DNA of 64,000 nucleotides from Photorhabdus noenieputensis (GTDB lineage: Bacteria; Pseudomonadota; Gammaproteobacteria; Enterobacterales; Enterobacteriaceae): positions 23,945-87,944 of the forward strand of contig NZ_RCWC01000020.1 of assembly GCF_018448935.1 (NCBI RefSeq), written 5' to 3'. Positions 29,697 through 39,977 of the stretch are shown here, piece after piece. The notes beneath the pieces were generated by a model. It made no database searches and had not been told where the DNA came from. It saw only the letters and a list, made by a program, of their open reading frames with translations. Every line of letters begins with the position of its first letter. The first letter of the stretch is position 1. A program made the position numbers and the translations under genes.

Positions 29697-30134
29697 TTAA
29701 TGATGTAATGTAGTATTAACCGCTATATCTAACTTTCTATTTAACTGATGCAAAGCCAATTCAACAACTTCAACCTTTGATGAATGTTCAACATCAAGAA
29801 GCCGATCAATCTGTGGCCCCTTTTGCCCTAATCGTCGAGCAAGATCGGCTTTGCGTGTTCCTGTCTCTATCATTGCATTATGCAATGCCACTTTCATTGC
29901 GACGAGAATAGGGAGACTGACAACATATTCACCTGCCTCCAACAGGGATGCTTCAGATATAGGCCGACGTTTGTCAATTTCTATAGCAATAGCCGTAACC
30001 AACCCATCAATAGATTCGAGAAGAGCTTCATCAACTGAGTCACCTACTGAGTTGAATAAGGGAAGATCACGACAACTAGCCACATAGCTTCCTGTCTCTT
30101 CGTCATATTCTAGTTTTATCGGATAATTAAACAT
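29697..30134 (-). CDS. hicB: HicB-family antitoxin
   Basis: A 145-residue antitoxin: N-terminal degraded RNase-H-like HicB fold (IKLEYDEETGSYVASCRDLP) and a C-terminal helix-turn-helix (TRKADLARRLGQKGPQIDRL). Second gene after hicA, 31 bases apart, the usual order. It marks the right edge of the first island, next to gmk. Confidence 0.92.
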   Translation of the reverse strand: MFNYPIKLEYDEETGSYVASCRDLPLFNSVGDSVDEALLESIDGLVTAIAIEIDKRRPISEASLLEAGEYVVSLPILVAMKVALHNAMIETGTRKADLARRLGQKGPQIDRLLDVEHSSKVEVVELALHQLNRKLDIAVNTTLHH

Positions 30135-30165
30135 AATACCTCTCTTTAAGATAGATAACCGGAAC

Positions 30166-30348
30166 TTAAAGCCCCAGATCCTTCATTATTTTCTTCCTCA
30201 ATGGTTCAGGGATCTCTTTGGAGCCATGATCGGGGAAAACCAACGATTTACCATTTATAGATACCTTTCGGTGGCTTCCTCCACCCCTAGCCTTCTCGAT
30301 TAGAACCCCTTGAGAAATTAGCCATCGGCGGAACTCACTGTATTTCAT
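30166..30348 (-). CDS. hicA: HicA-family mRNA interferase toxin
   Basis: A 60-residue double-stranded-RNA-binding-fold toxin with the catalytic histidine in the conserved ARGGGSHRKVS turn and a C-terminal KEIPEPLRKKIMKDLGL. Normal length for HicA. Confidence 0.92.
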   Translation of the reverse strand: MKYSEFRRWLISQGVLIEKARGGGSHRKVSINGKSLVFPDHGSKEIPEPLRKKIMKDLGL

Positions 30349-30568
30349 TCATGTCTCCTTCTCGACCAAGCAATCATGGCACATAAAACAATAAATACAA
30401 CATTTTTGTTTCATTTAACAACAGTTGTGATAACTCATAGAGCAAAATTCTAAGCAAAGAACTCCCCCTAACGATACAAAATACCCATTAGCAATTCTTC
30501 GCCAACAAAATTTCGGCAGAAATGCATCGGCAACGCGACACATATAAGCAGGTACGTGTATACTGTAA

Positions 30569-31246
<678 letters not shown>

Positions 31247-31300
31247 ACCCAATTTCAGTATTATGCCCAGTCATTTCTTTACCTGTGGAGTCGCACACAT

Positions 31301-31576
31301 ATGGCACGCGTAACTGTTCAAGACGCTGTAGAAAAAATTGGTAACCGTTTTGACCTAGTGTTGGTCGCCGCTCGTCGAGCGCGTCAACTGCAAACAGGCG
31401 GTAAAGACCCGCTGGTGGCGGAAGAGAACGATAAAGTGACGGTTATCGCTCTGCGTGAAGTGGAAGAGGGGCTGATTAACGGTAAGATCCTGGATGTCCG
31501 TGAGCGCCAGGAACAACAAGAGCAGGAAGCCGCAGAGATGCAGGCGGTTTCCGCTATCGCGGAAAGTCGTCGTTAA
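31301..31576 (+). CDS. rpoZ: RNA polymerase omega subunit
   Basis: A 91-residue RpoZ ([20 protein letters not shown], then [19 protein letters not shown]). It assists assembly of the beta' subunit and is part of the ppGpp-binding site, consistent with linkage to spoT 17 bases downstream. Confidence 0.98.
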   Translation: MARVTVQDAVEKIGNRFDLVLVAARRARQLQTGGKDPLVAEENDKVTVIALREVEEGLINGKILDVRERQEQQEQEAAEMQAVSAIAESRR

Positions 31577-31593
31577 TCTACGGTAGGTCTGCC

Positions 31594-33711
31594 TTGTATC
31601 TGTTCGAAAGCCTGAATCTGCTTATCCAAAAATATCTGCCTGGGAGTCAAATTGAACTCCTCAAGCAGGCTTACACTGTTGCGCGGGATGCCCATGACGG
31701 GCAAACCCGCACCAGTGGCGAACCCTACATTACGCACCCTGTCGCGGTTGCCTGTATTCTGGCCGAAATGCGTCTCGACCATGAAACACTGATGGCCGCT
31801 TTGTTGCATGATGTTATTGAAGACACGCCCGCCACCTTTCAGGATATCGCCCAACCTTTCGGCCCGGTGGTCGCCGGGTTAGTCGAGGGAGTTTCCAAGC
31901 TTGATAAGCTCAATTTCCGCGATAAAAAAGAGGCGCAGGCGGAAAACTTCCGCAAAATGATCATGGCGATGGTGCAAGATATTCGCGTCATTTTGATCAA
32001 ACTAGCAGACCGTACCCATAATATGCGTACTCTCGGAGCGTTACGTCCAGATAAGCGCCGTCGTATCGCCCGGGAAACGTTAGAGATTTACAGCCCCTTA
32101 GCGCATCGTCTGGGTATTCACCACCTGAAAACCGAGTTAGAAGAACTGGGGTTTGAAGCTCTCCACCCTAACCGCTACCGGGTTATCAAAGAGGTGGTAA
32201 AAGCGGCCCGTGGCAACCGTAAAGAGATGATCCAGAAAATTCTGTCTGAAATTGCCGGCAGACTGGCCGAAGCCAATATTAAGTGCAAAGTCAGCGGCAG
32301 GGAAAAACATCTCTATTCTATCTACCGGAAAATGCACCTCAAAGAGCAGCGCTTCCATTCCATTATGGATATCTATGCTTTTCGGGTCATCGTTAACAAT
32401 GTTGATATCTGTTATCGAGTTTTGGGGCAGATGCACAGCCTGTATAAACCCCGTCCAGGCAGAGTCAAAGATTACATTGCTATCCCTAAAGCCAACGGCT
32501 ATCAATCCTTGCATACTTCCCTGATTGGCCCTCACGGTGTACCGGTTGAAGTCCAGATTCGCACCGAAGATATGGATCAAATGGCTGAAATGGGCGTTGC
32601 GGCACACTGGGCTTACAAAGAACAAGGGGAATCCAGTACCGCCGCGCAAGTTCGCGCACAACGCTGGATGCAGAGTCTGCTGGAATTACAGCAAAGTGCC
32701 GGCAACTCTTTTGAATTTATAGAAAGCGTTAAATCTGATCTGTTTCCTGATGAGATTTATGTTTTTACCCCGAAAGGGCGCATTGTGGAACTCCCCGCAG
32801 GCGCTACCCCGGTTGACTTTGCTTACGCCGTACACACCGATATTGGTCATGCCTGTGTTGGTTCGCGAGTTGATCGCCAGCCATATCCACTCTCTCAATC
32901 GCTGACCAACGGCCAGACGGTTGAGATTATTACCGCGCCGGGCGCTCGGCCAAACGCAGCCTGGCTGAACTTTGTCGTTAGTTCAAAAGCGCGCGCCAAA
33001 ATTCGCCAATTGCTAAAAAACCTTAAGCGGGAAGATTCGATTGGGCTAGGTCGCCGCCTGCTAAATCACGCGCTGGGCAGTGGGAAAAAGCTGGTTGATA
33101 TTCCACAGGAAAATATCAATAAAGAGTTGACGAGAATGAAACTCGCGACAATAGAGGATCTGCTGGCTGAAATCGGACTTGGCAATACCATGAGTATCGT
33201 CGTCGCCCGCAACCTGCTAGGCGCACAGGAGAGCAGTGCAAGCACCAGTAGTAATAACAACAGAGCGCGTAAATTACCGATCAAAGGCGCTGACGGTGTG
33301 CTCATTACTTTTGCCAAATGCTGCCGTCCCATCCCCGGCGACCCGATTATCGCCCATATCAGCCCCGGCAAAGGGTTGGTTATCCACCATGAATCCTGTC
33401 GTAATATTCGCGGCTATCAGAAAGAGCCGGAGAAATTTATGGCGGTAGAGTGGGATAAAGAAGTCAACAGTGATTTTATTGCTGAAATAAAAGTGGATAT
33501 GTTTAACCATCAAGGGGCGCTGGCAAATCTGACGGCCGCGATTAACGCGGCAAACTCCAATATTCAGAGCATGAATACAGAAGAGAAAGATGGGCGTGTT
33601 TACTGCGCTTTTATCCGGCTGACCACCAAGGACCGCATCCAGTTAGCGAATATTATGCGCAAAATCCGCATCATGCCGGATGTGATGCGAGTCAGCCGTA
33701 ACAGAAACTAA
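31594..33711 (+). CDS. spoT: Bifunctional (p)ppGpp synthase/hydrolase SpoT
   Basis: A 705-residue RelA/SpoT homologue with an active hydrolase HD motif (ALLHDVIEDTPATF), the synthetase domain (SIMDIYAFRVIVNNVD), TGS (VFTPKGRIVELPAGATPVDF) and a C-terminal ACT domain. It uses the TTG start codon known for enterobacterial SpoT (MYLFESLN), 17 bases after rpoZ. In E. coli trmH and recG follow directly; here a 12-kb fimbrial island intervenes. Confidence 0.97.
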   Translation: MYLFESLNLLIQKYLPGSQIELLKQAYTVARDAHDGQTRTSGEPYITHPVAVACILAEMRLDHETLMAALLHDVIEDTPATFQDIAQPFGPVVAGLVEGVSKLDKLNFRDKKEAQAENFRKMIMAMVQDIRVILIKLADRTHNMRTLGALRPDKRRRIARETLEIYSPLAHRLGIHHLKTELEELGFEALHPNRYRVIKEVVKAARGNRKEMIQKILSEIAGRLAEANIKCKVSGREKHLYSIYRKMHLKEQRFHSIMDIYAFRVIVNNVDICYRVLGQMHSLYKPRPGRVKDYIAIPKANGYQSLHTSLIGPHGVPVEVQIRTEDMDQMAEMGVAAHWAYKEQGESSTAAQVRAQRWMQSLLELQQSAGNSFEFIESVKSDLFPDEIYVFTPKGRIVELPAGATPVDFAYAVHTDIGHACVGSRVDRQPYPLSQSLTNGQTVEIITAPGARPNAAWLNFVVSSKARAKIRQLLKNLKREDSIGLGRRLLNHALGSGKKLVDIPQENINKELTRMKLATIEDLLAEIGLGNTMSIVVARNLLGAQESSASTSSNNNRARKLPIKGADGVLITFAKCCRPIPGDPIIAHISPGKGLVIHHESCRNIRGYQKEPEKFMAVEWDKEVNSDFIAEIKVDMFNHQGALANLTAAINAANSNIQSMNTEEKDGRVYCAFIRLTTKDRIQLANIMRKIRIMPDVMRVSRNRN

Positions 33712-33800
33712 ACCGGATAAATTCTTTTTAGGTACTGTTTTGATTATTGTTTTCTACACCGGGCAGCCCGCGCAGATCCGCAGGTGAACAGCCAACAGCG

Positions 33801-34202
33801 CTATCCACCGCCACCCCACAAGAGACCACTATCGAATGACGTCGCCGGATAGAGCGCTGGCGACACATCATGCTGATGTTCAAGGAATAGACCCATCAAT
33901 ACTGAATCAAGCTTATCGAGTATGCGGCCTAACCATCCCTCACCATCCACACCAAACATTAACACCAGCCCAATAGCAATAAACAATAGTGGCAAAATCC
34001 ACGTCCTGCACCAATACGCCAACAGCATACGGGGATAGCGAGAGTAGCGAACTTTGTTGCCCAATAGCAACCCACAGACAGTAAACAGTACGATGCTGAT
34101 AACCAATACCACTCGGCTTATCAGCATCCCATAAGGCACTACCCACAGAATCGATAAAAACTCATCCTCCATCACATCCCGCCAGACAACCACCTGTGTC
34201 AT
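33801..34202 (-). CDS. madK: MadK-like small membrane protein
   Basis: About 133 residues with at least two hydrophobic helices (LVISIVLFTVCGLLLG and LPLLFIAIGLVLMFG) and a soluble C-terminal tail. Last, eleventh gene of the operon, beginning about 5 bases beyond the madJ stop if the start is MTQVVV; an upstream start at 34247 would overlap madJ by 40 bases. Assigned madK by position in the mad operon. No known family recognised; its role is not evident. Confidence 0.6.
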   Translation of the reverse strand: MTQVVVWRDVMEDEFLSILWVVPYGMLISRVVLVISIVLFTVCGLLLGNKVRYSRYPRMLLAYWCRTWILPLLFIAIGLVLMFGVDGEGWLGRILDKLDSVLMGLFLEHQHDVSPALYPATSFDSGLLWGGGG

Positions 34203-34207
34203 ACCCT

Positions 34208-34699
34208 TTAAGAAATAAACGGACCGCAAGCGCGTTGCAAAAACCAAGTGCGCATATGATGAATCCGTGATGATGTCAGGGAACGCGCCGACTTCACTGT
34301 TTTTGTTACCAGTATCGGGTTCCTCTGGGGCATAGGTTTAACCACTGCCGTAACAATCAACATCAGACGCCGACTGCCATGTTTTTCACGAAAAAAGACT
34401 TTTTCACAGGAAATCACATCACGCCGCTCATTGTAGATATAATTCATCACATCCCTTGCCCGGCGTTCTGACACCCGAAACACCTGACTGATTTCACTTT
34501 TGGTAAATCCGCGACCCTTCAATAATCCCCAATACGCGACCGCCATGTACAACGGTGTATCATTCAAATGAGACAAACAGACAGGCAGACGAAAATCCCC
34601 ATGATTACTTTGCTTGCCAGTAATAGTCTGACTTCCGAGCAAATCAGCCTGACTGCCGCTCATTTGAAGCGCCATTGAATCATTAACATTGATTGTCAT
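34208..34699 (-). CDS. madJ: MadJ, CaiF/GrlA-family transcriptional regulator
   Basis: A 163-residue protein with a winged helix-turn-helix of the CaiF/GrlA type (PLYMAVAYWGLLKGRGFTKS, then EISQVFRVSERRARDVMNYI). It is encoded inside the fimbrial operon after the adhesin gene, so it is made only when the switch is ON. This fits reports that the mad operon product MadJ alters other traits when the locus is expressed. Its C-terminus is basic. Confidence 0.75.
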   Translation of the reverse strand: MTINVNDSMALQMSGSQADLLGSQTITGKQSNHGDFRLPVCLSHLNDTPLYMAVAYWGLLKGRGFTKSEISQVFRVSERRARDVMNYIYNERRDVISCEKVFFREKHGSRRLMLIVTAVVKPMPQRNPILVTKTVKSARSLTSSRIHHMRTWFLQRACGPFIS

Positions 34700-34831
34700 T
34701 TTACTCTCCCCTGGTGACTAACTGGTCGATCTGTTACCACATGAGAAATGAAATAGTGTGATTTATTGAGATGAAGCACTTAGGCGGCTAAAGCCACCAT
34801 GCCATATTTAAATACCCTGCCATCGTAGGCG

Positions 34832-36181
34832 TTATCGTACGACTAACGTTGCGTTCATGGTGGCCTGAAATTCACCAGAAGTACTAGGATCTAACTTCTT
34901 TACTTGCCAAAGTTCCACATAAAATTTGTTTTCAGATAAATAGGTGTTTGGCGTATCACCCACAGTAAAGTACAGAACATCCGCCGGGTTAGTTGGAGGA
35001 CCAAATTTTACTGGCCTATCCATCGCGTTTGACGCCGCCAGCTTAGTATTCCCACCTATCTCGTTCGGAGTCACTTTTATTCTCAACGCGTCATCGAAGC
35101 CAGGTACTACGATACTTTCATTATTATCAGCTAGCTGTGGGGCGGAAAACTGCAAAGTGGCCACTCCTCCGGCACTGCTCTTATCGCTCACCGTGCATGT
35201 AATGTTCATACGAAACCCTGCACTATACCCGCTGCTGAATCCATCTATTGGGAGCTGTGCCGGATATGGCCCAAGCGACCGGAGAACCTCTCCCATATCC
35301 GCTACCCACACAACAGCATGAGGGTCGCCAGCATTTAAACCGCAAACCGGCGGCTCCAGTACTGTCACCGGGTCTTTGATAGGCGGAAGAGTTGGTTTGG
35401 ACCACGACATAAGCTCTTCTCCATCAATTAGGACACTCAAAATTGGTGAGTTATCGTCACGATTGAATTCGACTTTTTCATCAGGATTTCGCTGCCATGA
35501 AAAATTTACCCCTCGGCAAGACACATCAAAATAGAGGTCACTTATTCTTTCATGTGCTCGATCCCAATCACCTTGATTATTAGGGTGTTCCGGCTGGAGC
35601 TGTACTGATTCGGAAAGATTTTCATTGGGATATGGCTTATCAAGATTCACCGTAAGGTGTTGAATAGCTGTTCCTTTTGAAGGTTCATCATCTGGAAGCC
35701 ATTTAGAATATTTAGTTTTGGCCATAATTGTACATTCGTAACTGCCTGAGACTAGTCTCGGGACTTTAAAGATTTCCCCACGTGCTCTGAGCTGGAACCG
35801 GACCTTATCCAGATCTTCCTGATCATACGAAGTTGTACGAGGCACCATATCCCTCATACTATGAATTTGAAACAGATCTAAAGTCGCTTTACCCTCTGCC
35901 GGATAATTGATTACTCCATCACTCCGCTTTACCGTCCGCTCAGGCCCCAAGGCTTTCAAGGCTGCATCAGCGTTCCAATTTCGAAACTGATCAGCAAACA
36001 CTGAGGGAGAAGAGAAGGTACTTACGGATAGGCATATCATTGCCGCCCATATCGGCCACTCACGACAACGAACCACCATCCAACCAATATCCTGTTTTAG
36101 CTTGTTAATAAACATCTTCTTCGTATTCATCGGCTGCCCAACCGGGAGTAACTTCCCAGTTGCCATATTAGAAATTTTCAT
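34832..36181 (-). CDS. madI: Two-domain tip adhesin of the Mad fimbria
   Basis: A 449-residue secreted protein starting MKISNMATG, with GGGGGAG about 8 bases upstream deciding the start. Signal region is WPIWAAMICLSVSTFSSPSVFA. Residues about 60-250 form a domain shared with the secreted proteins at 26853 and 28550 (FKVPRLVSGSYECTIMAK; CRGVNFSWQRNPDEKVEF). Residues about 265-449 resemble a fimbrial pilin domain, with two cysteines and an alternating C-terminal strand (FQATMNATLVV) for donor-strand uptake. Position after the usher and the two-domain layout indicate the receptor-binding tip adhesin. Its leader shares ATGTAATCTGGCCGGGA with the three island-1 units. Confidence 0.78.
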   Translation of the reverse strand: MKISNMATGKLLPVGQPMNTKKMFINKLKQDIGWMVVRCREWPIWAAMICLSVSTFSSPSVFADQFRNWNADAALKALGPERTVKRSDGVINYPAEGKATLDLFQIHSMRDMVPRTTSYDQEDLDKVRFQLRARGEIFKVPRLVSGSYECTIMAKTKYSKWLPDDEPSKGTAIQHLTVNLDKPYPNENLSESVQLQPEHPNNQGDWDRAHERISDLYFDVSCRGVNFSWQRNPDEKVEFNRDDNSPILSVLIDGEELMSWSKPTLPPIKDPVTVLEPPVCGLNAGDPHAVVWVADMGEVLRSLGPYPAQLPIDGFSSGYSAGFRMNITCTVSDKSSAGGVATLQFSAPQLADNNESIVVPGFDDALRIKVTPNEIGGNTKLAASNAMDRPVKFGPPTNPADVLYFTVGDTPNTYLSENKFYVELWQVKKLDPSTSGEFQATMNATLVVR

Positions 36182-36315
36182 TCGTTGATCTCCCCCCATC
36201 CCGGCCAGATTACATCCACCTTTCAGCGGTTCCTCTTCCTCTAATAACGATGGTTCTCCACATCAGGTTATCTGTGCAGACCCACAACACCACCTCATCT
36301 TAACCTTGCCCCATC

Positions 36316-39066
36316 TTAACGGCAGGTTTCGTTCAACTGCCTCATTGGGCTCCAGCTCTTATCTTGCTTCGCTTTTACCGGCGGTGGCCCTAGGTTAAAC
36401 ACCACCTCGCACTGACTGTCTGGTGCGCTGCCCCACTTCACTTTGAGTACCCCGTTGGGAGGCATGCCACTTAGGTACACCTGTCCTCCTTCCCCGACGA
36501 TCGCCGCCAGATTTGTTGCTGTATCCCCTTTAAGCCCCGCCATTGCCCCAAACGGTACTGGCTTACCGTGATAGAGCAAATTCATCAGCAATTGCTGCCC
36601 GATACGTACAGGGTAATCCACCATCACAACCGCCCCTTTGGTCGGGAATACGTTCTTGCTACCCTGTGCCATATCAGCCCCTTCCGGCAACGATGACGGA
36701 TCTAAACTGATACTATTACGGCTGTACGTCTGGGCATAAGGCACAACCGCATATCCCCAACGATTAGTCGAAATCGAGCTGGAGTTCATCACACGAATAC
36801 CGCCAACCCCCGATGTCCGCACTAATACCGCCGCATCACCAATACGCGATGCCAACGTGACGCCATGCTGATGGGCGATCAATCCGCCACTAATCCCGTA
36901 GTTCACACCTCGCCCTCCCGATGAATCGTAGTTGTATCCCAGGTTAGCCTGCCCAAGGGAACCACTGTATCCCATTGATACTGACCCGCTATTTCCCTGC
37001 CCTTTATTAGCCTGACTTTGCGATACACTCCAGGACAGACTATTGTCATCCAGCAATGAACCGCCCAAACCTAACTGGTTACTGCTGCGCCCCGTGCTAT
37101 CGTGGAATAAGCTATAGTTGGCATACGCATTGTTCAGAGCCGCATAGGAGCCAAACAGACTCAGAGGAATGTTGACGTTCAACGAAACTTGTCGGTTCTC
37201 AGGCCAGTCGCCGTTGCCGCGTATGCGATCGATGCTGTAATTAAGCCCCCAGCCCACACGGTAGAAAGAACCATTCAATCCCATCGACAGGGTGGTGTTA
37301 GTTTTAGAACTGCCCCAGTAGTTATCCCGCTGACCACTGAGCCACAGGGAATAGTTACCCGGCAATGACTGGCTCAATCTCATTTGCCAACTGCTACGAC
37401 GTCGCTGAGACATCCAAGAGGGAAGCTCCCCCCAAACACTGTAACCTTGGGTATTAACATCGGAAAAACTGAGGTAATTACGGGTGGAATAGCGGTATGC
37501 GGTTAAATCCACCGTCGTGCCGGAGGTCAGCATACTTTTCGAATACTTAGCCCGGTAAGATTCTCCGCGCTGAATATCCGCCATATTTTTCAACCGCGCC
37601 CGAGAAGTGGTGATATCCGCAGATAACGCTCCCATCATACCAAGGGAAAGCCCGGTCCCCAGCGCCGCGGACTGGTACGATTGTGCTACCAAACCCCCAC
37701 CATATAATGTGACGTTGCCGGGCAGACCATAAATCATTGAGACCATGCCAAACACTGGCTTACGCCCGCCGCTACTATACCCACTAGTGTGATAGCGCCC
37801 TGCCGCCGCTTCGTACTTGAATTGCCCCTGCCGCAACATCATCGGCAGGCTAGAATAAGCCTGACTGAACCCATGATGAGTACCATCAGCCTCGGTTATC
37901 GTTACCTGTAAATCCCCGCCGGTACTGCTCCCCACCAAATCTGTGATACGAAATGGCCCTGGCGCGACATTAGTTTGATAAATCACACTGCCATTCTGTG
38001 TCACCGTCACCTGAGCATTCGATTTAGCTATCCCACTGATAATCGGCGCAAAACCACTCTGCCTACCCGGTATCATCGAATCGCTGGTGGCCAGCCCAAT
38101 CCCACGATAGGGGAAACCATCAAATACCTGCCCCGCCACACTGCCGGTCGAAGTATCCCCTATCGTCAGATCACTGCGTAACGCCACCACATCCCGCTGC
38201 AAATAGGTTTGCAGGAAGTTCCATCGTTGCCGGGATTGAGTGGTTTTTTTCATGGCGTCATTGAGTGAGTCATACCGGTTATAAGTTTGGGTACTATAAG
38301 AATAAGTCGCCGTGTTACGAAGACGCCAGGCCCCGAGATTCAATCCAGAGTTGAAGCTACCGAACAGACTCTGATTAGTCTGTTTATTACCAAATTGCGA
38401 GCGTTGATTCTGGCTGCCATTAATGTTGTAGTTCAATATGAAAGCCGGGATGCCCTCTTGCCATAACTTCGGATCAACCTGACCATTGGTTGCAGGCTTC
38501 ATCGCTATTTGGGGTATACTCAAATTTAACCGCATCTGGGAAAAGTTCAGGCGGGCCGTAGCCTGAGGAATATATTTACCTAACGGATTCTCTATCGGCT
38601 TATCCGCCGGCAAGGTTTTCAGTGCCGGCGTGTCGCTGATATTGACACCGGCGGTATCTAACAAATCTGGAGTAAGCACCGGGACCAGCTCGCTGTCGCC
38701 ATGACGCTGGAACGTAATATCCCGTGAATCAAAAAAAGTGCCATTCACGTAAATATCAACACGATAAGTCCCCGGTGCCTGACCTCCGGCGGTTTCAAAC
38801 TGTGATAAATCCACCGCTTGCCCTGAATTCGAACCAAAGTCCAATAAGGCCGGGTCAAAATAGTCACGCGCTAGCGCCTGAGCACTCCATCCAGTCAGAA
38901 ACGCCAGCACCATCCGACAGAAAACCAGAGAAAGGCGCAATTTCACCGGGCACTTTGATAGCACCAGAGAAATAAAAATACTTTGATTTACACGATGATA
39001 AATAGGCGGTCGCTCTAAACGACAACTTATCACCGGAATTAACATTTTCATTGTTAAAATCGCCAT
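36316..39066 (-). CDS. madH: Outer-membrane fimbrial usher
   Basis: A 916-residue PapC/FimD-type usher. The mature start RDYFDPALLDFGSNSGQAVD is the periplasmic N-domain, followed by a long beta-barrel and plug (GMVSMIYGLPGNVTLYGGGL) and C-terminal domains with SDSQCEVVFNLG-like ends (PDSQCEVVFNLGPPPVKAKQ). It forms the assembly pore for pili. The predicted signal lies unusually far in (LVFCRMVLAFLTGWSAQALA, ending near residue 66), so the true start may be one of the internal ATGs rather than 39066. Confidence 0.93.
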   Translation of the reverse strand: MAILTMKMLIPVISCRLERPPIYHRVNQSIFISLVLSKCPVKLRLSLVFCRMVLAFLTGWSAQALARDYFDPALLDFGSNSGQAVDLSQFETAGGQAPGTYRVDIYVNGTFFDSRDITFQRHGDSELVPVLTPDLLDTAGVNISDTPALKTLPADKPIENPLGKYIPQATARLNFSQMRLNLSIPQIAMKPATNGQVDPKLWQEGIPAFILNYNINGSQNQRSQFGNKQTNQSLFGSFNSGLNLGAWRLRNTATYSYSTQTYNRYDSLNDAMKKTTQSRQRWNFLQTYLQRDVVALRSDLTIGDTSTGSVAGQVFDGFPYRGIGLATSDSMIPGRQSGFAPIISGIAKSNAQVTVTQNGSVIYQTNVAPGPFRITDLVGSSTGGDLQVTITEADGTHHGFSQAYSSLPMMLRQGQFKYEAAAGRYHTSGYSSGGRKPVFGMVSMIYGLPGNVTLYGGGLVAQSYQSAALGTGLSLGMMGALSADITTSRARLKNMADIQRGESYRAKYSKSMLTSGTTVDLTAYRYSTRNYLSFSDVNTQGYSVWGELPSWMSQRRRSSWQMRLSQSLPGNYSLWLSGQRDNYWGSSKTNTTLSMGLNGSFYRVGWGLNYSIDRIRGNGDWPENRQVSLNVNIPLSLFGSYAALNNAYANYSLFHDSTGRSSNQLGLGGSLLDDNSLSWSVSQSQANKGQGNSGSVSMGYSGSLGQANLGYNYDSSGGRGVNYGISGGLIAHQHGVTLASRIGDAAVLVRTSGVGGIRVMNSSSISTNRWGYAVVPYAQTYSRNSISLDPSSLPEGADMAQGSKNVFPTKGAVVMVDYPVRIGQQLLMNLLYHGKPVPFGAMAGLKGDTATNLAAIVGEGGQVYLSGMPPNGVLKVKWGSAPDSQCEVVFNLGPPPVKAKQDKSWSPMRQLNETCR

Positions 39067-39154
39067 CTCTTATTTAAATATATTCAACTCATATCTACTC
39101 TGTCGGTATCTGCAATATTGCTATTAACCACAATTGCTATTAACCATATTGCTA

Positions 39155-39949
39155 TTAGCCACTGCCAAATACAGTAATAGATCGACTCTCTTCATCGGTG
39201 CTTAACCCAAATTCACCAATAGCACGCCACGATACCGTGACATTATTACCAAGGGACATTTTGCCCACCGGCAGTGACCAGCTCTGCTGACCAAATGGCG
39301 GCACCATTCTAAATAAATCCTGATCCGGTACGGCAAACGAATTCACCTGTAAAGCCTGCAACGTTATCCAAAACGGCGACGGATTAGTCAGCGTCACAAC
39401 ACTCTCTTTTACTGATGCGCTTAATTGTTTCACCGCACCGGCAACGCCCTCTTTTGGCAACCCCTCGGGACGATAGAACACCTTCACCGCCAGCGCCGCC
39501 GTCATTTTCACCTTGCCGGAGAACCCCTTAGATACCGATGATGGTTTCTCAGAAGACAACATACGCACATTCAGAAAGAACAGAGATTCTCGATCCTTCG
39601 GAAAATCTCCGCCGGTACGCAGGATTTTCAACACCTGCCGTTCATGTGCATCCACCTTGGCAATAGGCGGAATCACGATAAATGGTGCCTTAGCATCCAA
39701 TGGTAAACCGGTGGCAGGGTCCAATTCCCGTACCGTTGACTGAATCAGATAATTGCTGTCGCTGTTATTAATGAATGTCGAAGGAACACCATTGCTGAAT
39801 GATTCAAAGTAAATCACCCGGGCATCATTGATATATAACACTCCGTCCAGACTCTCTTCCGCCCTCAGTGGTAAAACCGGTGATACCATTGCCAGAGCGC
39901 ATAACACAGACGTCACTCTCTGCTTTATTGAAACCTTACGCTCCGCCAT
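39155..39949 (-). CDS. madG: Periplasmic fimbrial chaperone (third)
   Basis: A PapD-like chaperone of about 264 residues with a signal peptide (SVLCALAMVSPVLPLRA). It has the FGS/FGL-region pattern FPKDRESLFFLNVRML and the C-terminal domain VVTLTNPSPFWITLQAL. I start it at MAERKV (39949), where GGAAGAG precedes the ATG; a start at 39970 lacks a good site. One of three chaperones in the operon. Confidence 0.87.
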   Translation of the reverse strand: MAERKVSIKQRVTSVLCALAMVSPVLPLRAEESLDGVLYINDARVIYFESFSNGVPSTFINNSDSNYLIQSTVRELDPATGLPLDAKAPFIVIPPIAKVDAHERQVLKILRTGGDFPKDRESLFFLNVRMLSSEKPSSVSKGFSGKVKMTAALAVKVFYRPEGLPKEGVAGAVKQLSASVKESVVTLTNPSPFWITLQALQVNSFAVPDQDLFRMVPPFGQQSWSLPVGKMSLGNNVTVSWRAIGEFGLSTDEESRSITVFGSG

Positions 39950-39977
39950 GTGATGCTCTTCCAATCTCAAAATATAC

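Noticed and set aside
39513..39743. Plus-strand frames opposite the mad chaperones and pilins
   Set aside because: Shadows of well-supported minus-strand genes without any family content.
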